DNA of 11,712 bases. Source: an uncultured Collinsella sp. (lineage in GTDB: Bacteria > Actinomycetota > Coriobacteriia > Coriobacteriales > Coriobacteriaceae). Below are positions 6,750 through 11,712 of the stretch, one piece after another. Every line of letters begins with the position of its first letter. The first letter of the stretch is position 1. The DNA lies in assembly GCA_958424475.1 (NCBI GenBank), contig CATZTY010000012.1, forward strand, positions 1 through 11,712, given 5' to 3'. A model generated the notes under the pieces. It made no database searches. It saw only the letters and a program-made list of their open reading frames with translations, and was not told the DNA's origin. Made by a program: the position numbers and the translations under genes.

Positions 6750-8309
6750 TTACTCGGCGGGGGTTACGCTACCGTCCTGGAAGCCAACGTTGTTGTGGGC
6801 AAAGCAGTCCTCGTACTTAAAGCCGGAGAGCTCCTCGCAAAGCGCCTTGACCTCGGGCTTGACGTCGGCCATCTTGCCGCCCTCCTTGACGCGGCGGATC
6901 TCGTCGCAAAGGACGTCGCACTGCTCCTTGTCAATCTTGATGCCGCGGGCAAGGACAGCCGCGAGCAGGAAGAAGCCGGCGCAGCCGATGAGCATGTAGC
7001 CGCAGATGTACAGAGGCACGGTGGCGGGCTGGGTCACGGCGTCGCTGTTGCCGGCGGTCTGAATGAAGCCGGAGGCAGCAAGGACGATGGCCCATGCGTT
7101 AACGGCGATAGCCTGGGCGATCTGCTGGCAGAGCTGCTGAGCGGAGCTGTAGATGCCCTCGCGACGACGCAGGGTGATGAGCTCATCGACATCGGGGATG
7201 TAGTTGAGCAGAACATCGGGCAGGTACTGGAAGCCGACGTAGAAGAACTTCCAGATGGCGAAGATGATGGGGTAGGCGATCATGGCGATGGCGACCGTGG
7301 AGGTGCCATTGATCTGACCAAAGGCGAAGTAGTTGTAGGCGATGATGCACGCAGCGCAACCGACGTTGGCCAGGTACCAAGACTTGTGGAAGCCCTTCTT
7401 GGCCATGAGAGCGACCCAGATGGCGGTGCAGACGATAGCGACGACCTTGCCAGGCATCTCCATCACGGACTCGTAGGACTTAGGAATCTGCAGGCAGTAG
7501 ACGATGAAGAAGGACAGGCAGGCAGACCAGCAGGCAGCAGCGAGCTTCGTGGAGACCTGTGCGTACAGGACCTTGCGGAAGGACTTGTTGCGGAAGGTGG
7601 AGATTACGTCGATGAAGAACTTCTTGATACCCTCGCCGACGCTCTCGATCTTCTCCTGAGCGACCTCCTCGGGGGTGTGCTCCCACGTGGACAGGTACAC
7701 ACAAAGCAGCGAGATTGCCATGACCGAAGCGTTGATCGTAGCGATGATGAAGTAGCTGAACGGGTTGGTCTCGCCGAAGGTGCCAAAGCCGAAGCCCACA
7801 AGTGCAGCCATCAGGAAGCCGGCGGCGTTACCAAAGAGATGCTTGTAGCCGGTGAGGTACGTACGCTCCTTGAAGTCGTCGGTCATCTCGATGGTAAGCG
7901 GCGACAGGTTGGCGGTGCAGAACGTATACGCGACGTTGTAGATCAGGTACAGCACAAAGTAGTACGGGAAGCCAAACGGCGTAGCCACGAAGATGAGCGG
8001 CTCGGCGATCATCATCGGGATGGCCAGCAAGATCCAGAAACGACGACGACCAAAGATGCGGCCAATCTTGGTGGCATAGAAGTTATCGGCCACAAAGCCC
8101 ATCAGCGGGCAAAGAATAGCGTTGACATAGATGGCAAACGAGCTGATCAGTGCAGCCTCGCCTGCGGACAGGCCACACTCCGTGGACAGGAACAGCACCA
8201 TGTAGCTGTGCGTAAAGGTCAGGGCACCGGAATTGAGCATACCGCCCATACCAAAGCCCAAGCGCGTCCAGAATGTGATCTTACGCTTTTTTCCGATCTT
8301 ATTAGTCAT
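6750..8309 (-). CDS. GPH-family (MFS) glycoside-pentoside-hexuronide transporter, probable oligogalacturonide importer
   Basis: This 519-residue polytopic membrane protein has about twelve predicted helices and the GPH/MelB family pattern: an N-terminal TRLGFGMGG segment, PLMGFVADNF and GRRRFWIL near residues 68-93, and GIYSSAQQ later. The genomic setting points to (oligo)galacturonide or unsaturated galacturonide uptake. By eye alignment, the three cation-coordinating Asp residues of MelB (55, 59, 124) correspond here to Asn63, Cys67 and Thr129, so cation coupling may differ. A hydrophilic C-terminal tail of about 65 residues makes it longer than typical members, which have about 450-470. 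Start: ATG at 8309 preceded by GAGGGAG (8314-8320). A GTG at 8360 in frame lacks a ribosome site. It is the first gene after the regulatory region with three operator-like sites and ends at its own terminator. The exact substrate is unproven. Confidence 0.9.
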   Translation of the reverse strand: MTNKIGKKRKITFWTRLGFGMGGMLNSGALTFTHSYMVLFLSTECGLSAGEAALISSFAIYVNAILCPLMGFVADNFYATKIGRIFGRRRFWILLAIPMMIAEPLIFVATPFGFPYYFVLYLIYNVAYTFCTANLSPLTIEMTDDFKERTYLTGYKHLFGNAAGFLMAALVGFGFGTFGETNPFSYFIIATINASVMAISLLCVYLSTWEHTPEEVAQEKIESVGEGIKKFFIDVISTFRNKSFRKVLYAQVSTKLAAACWSACLSFFIVYCLQIPKSYESVMEMPGKVVAIVCTAIWVALMAKKGFHKSWYLANVGCAACIIAYNYFAFGQINGTSTVAIAMIAYPIIFAIWKFFYVGFQYLPDVLLNYIPDVDELITLRRREGIYSSAQQLCQQIAQAIAVNAWAIVLAASGFIQTAGNSDAVTQPATVPLYICGYMLIGCAGFFLLAAVLARGIKIDKEQCDVLCDEIRRVKEGGKMADVKPEVKALCEELSGFKYEDCFAHNNVGFQDGSVTPAE

Positions 8310-8387
8310 CGAGCTCCCTCTCTTTTCTCGATTGTCTTGCAGCAAGACATTGGAGTCCACACTGACATCTGTCTGCCCAGCGTTCAG

Positions 8388-8397
8388 GGTGAACGTT
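8388..8397. promoter_or_regulatory. Operator-like site C, transporter promoter-proximal
   Basis: This copy of the core GGTGAACGTT is centred at 8394/8395, where transcription of the transporter gene is predicted to begin. It is about 85 bp upstream of the start codon and 40 bp from site D. An overlapping inverted repeat, CGTTCA-GGG-TGAACG (8381-8395), extends it on the gene-proximal side. Confidence 0.75.
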
Positions 8398-8404
8398 TAG
8401 TTAG

Positions 8405-8433
8405 ATTATGCGCGATTGCTTATGACAGGTGAA
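8405..8433 (-). promoter_or_regulatory. Promoter of the transporter gene
   Basis: On the minus strand a -35 TTCACC (8428-8433) and a -10 CATAAT (8405-8410) are separated by exactly 17 bp. The -35 overlaps operator-like site D, and the predicted start near 8397-8399 falls in site C, so a bound regulator at either site should block RNA polymerase. Confidence 0.6.
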
Positions 8434-8440
8434 CGTTCAC
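8428..8440. promoter_or_regulatory. Operator-like site D, perfect palindrome
   Basis: GTGAACGTTCAC at 8429-8440 is a perfect 12-bp palindrome and the most symmetric of the five sites. It covers the -35 region of the transporter promoter. Confidence 0.82.
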
Positions 8441-8548
8441 TTGAATAATATCCTTGAACGGTCGATTTTTACCGCTGAACGGACACAATTGAGATCCTCA
8501 CACCTATTTTCTGCTGGTAAGGGTGCCATGCTGGACAGCCATGAGATA

Positions 8549-8558
8549 GGTGAACGTT
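8549..8558. promoter_or_regulatory. Operator-like site E, distal
   Basis: The fifth copy of the ten-base core is centred at 8555/8556, 121 bp upstream of site D. It is too far to contact polymerase directly and could be an auxiliary site for DNA looping. Confidence 0.6.
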
Positions 8559-8596
8559 TATCAGATTTTCCAACATATTCACTTAACCACGAAACG

Positions 8597-8629
8597 AAAA
8601 AGCCCCGCCGGGAACACTCCCGACGGGGC
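8597..8629 (-). terminator. Intrinsic terminator after uxaA
   Basis: On the minus strand a twelve-pair stem (8629-8618 with 8613-8602, including one G-U wobble) closes a four-base loop and is followed by five T at 8601-8597. It lies 35 bases beyond the uxaA stop. Confidence 0.93.
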
Positions 8630-8664
8630 CGATGACATCGCGCTATGCTTGGGCGCACTTGCCG

Positions 8665-10149
8665 CTACAAGCAGACGCCGTCCTTCCAGATACTGATCTC
8701 GTGACAGCCACGGCGCTCGGCACTCGTGAGCTTACCGCTCGCCGCCTGTAGCACCAGCTGGTACAAATCGCGGGCGGCCTCGTCGAGCGTGCGCTCACCC
8801 GTGGCAATCACGCCGGCGTTAAAGTCCATCCAATTGGCCTTGTGGTCGCACAAACGCTGGTTGGTGAACACTTTGAGCGTAGGCGCCGGCGCGCCAAACG
8901 GTGTGCCGCGGCCGGTCGAGAACAGAATCACGTGGCAGCCGGCAGCCGTCAACGCCGTGGTGGATACCATGTCGTTGCCCGGACCGCACAGCATGTTCAG
9001 GCCGTGTTTAGTTGCCTGGCCGGCATACGGCAGCACGTCGACGATGGGGGCAGATCCGCCCTTTTGCACGCAGCCGCAGCTCTTGTCCTCGAGCGTGGTA
9101 ATACCTCCGTCCTTGTTGCCGGGGCTCGGGTTCTCGTAGACAACCTCGCCGTGGCTAATAAAGTAGCCCTTAAAGCCGTTGAGCATGTCGGAGGCGGCGC
9201 CAAAGACCTGCTCGTTCTCACAGCGATCGAGCAGAATACTCTCGGCGCCAAACATCTCGGGCACCTCGGTAAGCACCGACGTGCCGCCACGGGCGACGAC
9301 CATATCGCTCACGCGACCGATCGTGGGGTTGGCGGTAATGCCCGAAAGACCGTCGGAGCCGCCGCACTTAAGACCAATAACCAGCTCGGAGGCCAAAATG
9401 GGCTCACGCTTGGCTTGCTTGGCCAGGTCAGCCAGCTCGGCCAGAATCTTGTGGCCCTCGATTTGCTCGTCGGCTACATCCTGGCAGGTGAGAAAGCGAA
9501 CGCGCTCGTGATCGAAGTCACCGAGCTCGTCGAGCACCTGCTGGTGCGTGCAGTTCTCGCAACCGAGCGACAGGAATAGCACGCCTGCGGCGTTTGCGTG
9601 ACGCGACAGTGCCACCAGCAGACGACGGGTCTGGGCATGGTCGGCGCCGGTCTGCGAGCAACCGAACGGATGCGGGAAGTAGTAGACGCCCTCCAGCGAG
9701 CCATCGACCAGATCCTGGGCCTGCTCACACATGGCACGCGCGACTTCGTTGACACAGCCGACCGTGGGGATGATCCACAGCTCATTACGCGTCGCGGCAC
9801 GACCGTCGGCGCGGCGGAACCCCATAAAGGTCTCGGGCTCAACCGGCTCAACGACCGGATGTGTGGGGTTGTAGGTGTACTCGACCTCGCCCGAAAGGTT
9901 GGTCTTGACATTATGTGTATGAAGCCACTGACCGGGCTGGACATCGCCCGTCACATGGCCGATAGGAAGGCCGTACTTGATGACGTCCTCCCCCGCGGCA
10001 ATCGAGCGCACGGCCATCTTGTGGCCCTGCGGGATATCCTCCACGGCAACGACCTCACCCACGCCGGGAACCTCGACGGCAGCACCCTTGGCGAGCGGCG
10101 ACAGCGCAACGATGACGTTGTCGGCCGGATTGATCTGGATAGTGTTCAT
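8665..10149 (-). CDS. uxaA: Altronate dehydratase
   Basis: This 494-residue cytoplasmic enzyme dehydrates D-altronate to 2-keto-3-deoxy-D-gluconate, the second of the two dedicated steps after tagaturonate, using a divalent metal such as iron. An N-terminal SAF-type domain covers roughly residues 1-95, with IGHVTGDVQPGQWLHTHNV near 63-81. The catalytic part shows the family segments GCSQTG (163-168), CGGSDGLSGITANP (262-275) and FSTGRGTPFG (410-419). The length matches known UxaA proteins. D-galactarate dehydratase (GarD) is a related alternative, but the neighbouring tagaturonate reductase makes altronate the natural substrate. Start: ATG at 10149 with AGGA nine bases upstream. It follows uxaB after 78 bases that contain a hairpin without a U-tract, so the two are probably one operon, closed by the terminator downstream of uxaA. 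Confidence 0.95.
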   Translation of the reverse strand: MNTIQINPADNVIVALSPLAKGAAVEVPGVGEVVAVEDIPQGHKMAVRSIAAGEDVIKYGLPIGHVTGDVQPGQWLHTHNVKTNLSGEVEYTYNPTHPVVEPVEPETFMGFRRADGRAATRNELWIIPTVGCVNEVARAMCEQAQDLVDGSLEGVYYFPHPFGCSQTGADHAQTRRLLVALSRHANAAGVLFLSLGCENCTHQQVLDELGDFDHERVRFLTCQDVADEQIEGHKILAELADLAKQAKREPILASELVIGLKCGGSDGLSGITANPTIGRVSDMVVARGGTSVLTEVPEMFGAESILLDRCENEQVFGAASDMLNGFKGYFISHGEVVYENPSPGNKDGGITTLEDKSCGCVQKGGSAPIVDVLPYAGQATKHGLNMLCGPGNDMVSTTALTAAGCHVILFSTGRGTPFGAPAPTLKVFTNQRLCDHKANWMDFNAGVIATGERTLDEAARDLYQLVLQAASGKLTSAERRGCHEISIWKDGVCL

Positions 10150-10191
10150 TACAAAGAGTCCTAACCCTACAGGTTGAGCAGAAGTCGAGTG

Positions 10192-10217
10192 ACGCCCGCC
10201 AGTTACCCGGCGGGCGT
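10192..10217 (-). other. Intercistronic hairpin between uxaB and uxaA
   Basis: ACGCCCGCC and its exact inverted copy GGCGGGCGT form a nine-pair GC-rich stem around an eight-base loop. No U-tract follows on the minus strand. It may stabilise the uxaB message or cause partial termination, lowering uxaA expression relative to uxaB, rather than act as a full terminator. Confidence 0.65.
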
Positions 10218-10227
10218 ACAGAAGGAT

Positions 10228-11712
10228 TTAGGCCCGAGCGTTCGCGAACGCCTGCTTGACGCCCTCGGCGCGCACGATAGCGAGAGCGTTGACGACAAAC
10301 TCCTCAAGACCGGCGATCTGCGTAAGGTCCTCGCCCCACATCTGCTCGTTGGTGAGCACGTCGTGCACCAGCTGGGCATCGTCGGCACCGGCGTGGGCGG
10401 CGTAGAAATCGAGTACGAAGGCGTCGTCCTGAGCGGTGTACTCGGTGCCGTCGGAGCGACGCAGGTGCAGGCCGTCGCCCTCGCGGGACACGAGCTCCTG
10501 CGTGTAGAAGGAGATGAGCGTAGCGAGGCTCGTCGCCAGGCACTTGGGCAGGTTGCCGGTCTCGGCAACGTAGTCCTTGAGCGTGGGCAGGTCGCGCGCG
10601 CGCCACTTAGCCGTGGAGTTGAGGCAGATGGAGAGCAGCGCATGATCAATAAACGGGTTGTCGAAGCGGTTTTCGACGGCGGCGGCAAAGGCCTTGCAGT
10701 CCTCGACATCCAAGTCGGCGGCAAGCGTCGGAATGACCTCGTCGTAGAGCATGGTGTTCATGAAGCCGCGAATGGTCTCGTCATGCATGCAGTCGCGCAC
10801 GATATCAAAGCCGGCAACCCAGGAACCCGGAACGAAGGCGGTATGGGCACCGTTGAGGATGCGGACCTTGCGCTTCTTGTACGGGGTGACATCGGGGGTA
10901 ACAAAGACACCCGGCAGGCCGGCCTTCACGAAGGGGAGCTTCTCGGCAAGCGACTCGTCGCCCTGGATGCCCCACATCTGGAAGGGCTCGCGCACGGCCA
11001 GGAAGGGATCCTCGTAGCCCAGGCGCTCGGCCACGGCAGCGGCCTCCTTGGGGTCGCGGATGCGGCCGGGGACGATAGTGTCGACAAGCGTGGTGCAGAC
11101 GGTGCAGTCGTTGGCCATCCACTGCGAGAACTCGTCCTCCCAGCCCCAGTCGCTCACGTACTGGTTCATGATGCGCAGCAGCTCCTCGCCGTTGTGATCG
11201 ATGAGCTCGCAGGCGAGCACGATGACGCCCGGCTTGCCGGCGGCCCAGCGGGTGTGGAGCACCTGGGCAAGCTTGGCGGGGAAGCTCGCGGGCGGCATGT
11301 CGTCGGCCTTGCAGGACGGGTCGTAGGCGATACCGGCCTCGGTGGTGTTGGAGACGATAATCTCCAAATCGTCGGAGACGGCGACCTCCATCATGGCGCG
11401 GTAGTCGTCCTCGCGGTACGGGTTGATGCAGCGGCTGCAGACGCTGATCACGCGGGACTCGTCAACCGTGTTGCCGTTCTCCTTGCCGCGCACCAACACG
11501 GTGTACAGGTCGTCCTGGGCGTTGATACCATCGGCAAAGCCAAAGGCGCCACTGATGGGCTGCACCATGACGACCTTGCCGTTCCAGCCGGTGGCCTCGT
11601 TGCCCATGTCAAAGAAGCGGTCGACGAAGGCGCGCAGGAAATTGCCCTCGCCAAACTGCAGGACCTTCTCGGGAGCGTCCTTGGGCAGCAGGTAGCCCTT
11701 GTAGCCGATCTT
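10228..11712 (-). CDS. uxaB: Tagaturonate reductase (mannitol dehydrogenase family), 5' end outside window
   Basis: This NADH-dependent enzyme reduces D-tagaturonate to D-altronate in galacturonate catabolism. 494 residues are visible and the frame stays open to the right edge, so the start codon lies beyond it. The first ATG inside the window (11607) is not the start, because the preceding 35 codons encode VLQFGEGNFLRAFVD, the conserved N-terminal Rossmann segment. Also visible are SNTTEAGIAYDP and the catalytic polyol-dehydrogenase signature KVRILNGAH, which supplies Lys282, Asn287 and His290 (visible numbering) with the spacing known for the family. Fructuronate reductase (UxuB) and mannitol dehydrogenase are related alternatives. 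The adjacent altronate dehydratase favours UxaB. Its own promoter would be outside the window. Confidence 0.93.
   Translation of the reverse strand, partial: KIGYKGYLLPKDAPEKVLQFGEGNFLRAFVDRFFDMGNEATGWNGKVVMVQPISGAFGFADGINAQDDLYTVLVRGKENGNTVDESRVISVCSRCINPYREDDYRAMMEVAVSDDLEIIVSNTTEAGIAYDPSCKADDMPPASFPAKLAQVLHTRWAAGKPGVIVLACELIDHNGEELLRIMNQYVSDWGWEDEFSQWMANDCTVCTTLVDTIVPGRIRDPKEAAAVAERLGYEDPFLAVREPFQMWGIQGDESLAEKLPFVKAGLPGVFVTPDVTPYKKRKVRILNGAHTAFVPGSWVAGFDIVRDCMHDETIRGFMNTMLYDEVIPTLAADLDVEDCKAFAAAVENRFDNPFIDHALLSICLNSTAKWRARDLPTLKDYVAETGNLPKCLATSLATLISFYTQELVSREGDGLHLRRSDGTEYTAQDDAFVLDFYAAHAGADDAQLVHDVLTNEQMWGEDLTQIAGLEEFVVNALAIVRAEGVKQAFANARA

Larger units (their letters stand above)
8310..8664. 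other. Gene-free 355-bp regulatory region between uxaA and the transporter gene
   Basis: I see no credible gene here. It holds the uxaA terminator (8597-8629), three copies of the GGTGAACGTT core (8388, 8428, 8549), a promoter pointing at the transporter gene and a leader of about 90 bases before its start. The stretch from about 8400 to 8600 is visibly richer in A and T than the flanking genes. Two further GAACGG half-sites, at 8455-8461 and 8476-8482, are 21 bp apart. Confidence 0.75.

Noticed and set aside
6693..8432. Long plus-strand open frame of 579 codons opposite the transporter gene
   Set aside because: It mirrors a GC-rich membrane-protein gene, is low-complexity and acidic, and has no ribosome site. 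The minus-strand product is a clear GPH transporter.
8429..8635. Small plus-strand open frame of 68 codons in the regulatory gap, and an overlapping minus-strand frame of 73 codons (8437-8658)
   Set aside because: Both run through operator-like sites or the uxaA terminator, lack a ribosome site and show no recognisable protein character.
10192..10217. Hairpin between uxaB and uxaA as an intrinsic terminator
   Set aside because: The stem is strong but no T-run follows on the minus strand, unlike the three clear terminators in the window.
10228..11607. uxaB starting at the ATG at 11607
   Set aside because: The 35 codons upstream encode the conserved N-terminal dehydrogenase segment, so the real start is beyond the right edge.

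Overview
The window looks like chromosomal DNA from a Gram-positive, GC-rich gut anaerobe of the Coriobacteriia. A Collinsella-like genome is my best guess, from codon use, gene content and protein style. No sequence search was possible, so the genus is inference. All eight recognisable genes lie on the minus strand and are read from right to left. There are no RNA genes, CRISPR arrays or mobile elements.

The locus is a pectin (homogalacturonan / rhamnogalacturonan oligosaccharide) utilisation cluster. In order of transcription it holds: tagaturonate reductase uxaB (start outside the window); altronate dehydratase uxaA, closed by a terminator; a 355-bp gene-free regulatory region with three operator-like sites and a promoter; a GPH/MFS sugar:cation-type symporter, closed by a terminator; a GH28 polygalacturonase with an N-terminal domain, closed by a terminator; a two-domain protein joining a CE8 pectin methylesterase to an alpha/beta-hydrolase esterase; an SGNH/GDSL esterase; a second regulatory gap with two operator-like sites, one inside a 38-bp palindrome; a GH105 unsaturated (rhamno)galacturonyl hydrolase; and, overlapping its stop codon, a xylose-isomerase-like TIM-barrel protein cut by the left edge.

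The proposed flow is as follows. The transporter imports short, partly methylated or acetylated, saturated or unsaturated oligogalacturonides. The esterases remove decorations, GH28 releases galacturonate and GH105 releases the terminal unsaturated uronate. UxaB and UxaA carry the galacturonate branch from tagaturonate to 2-keto-3-deoxygluconate. None of the degradative enzymes with a visible N-terminus has a signal peptide, so the depolymerisation seen here appears to be cytoplasmic. That points to a scavenger or cross-feeding strategy rather than attack on polymeric pectin.

The most notable non-coding signal is a ten-base core, GGTGAACGTT, found five times, always in the same orientation and only in the two regulatory gaps. 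In each gap two copies lie 40 or 41 bp apart around a predicted promoter. This is the expected arrangement for a LacI-family type regulator whose gene is not in the window.
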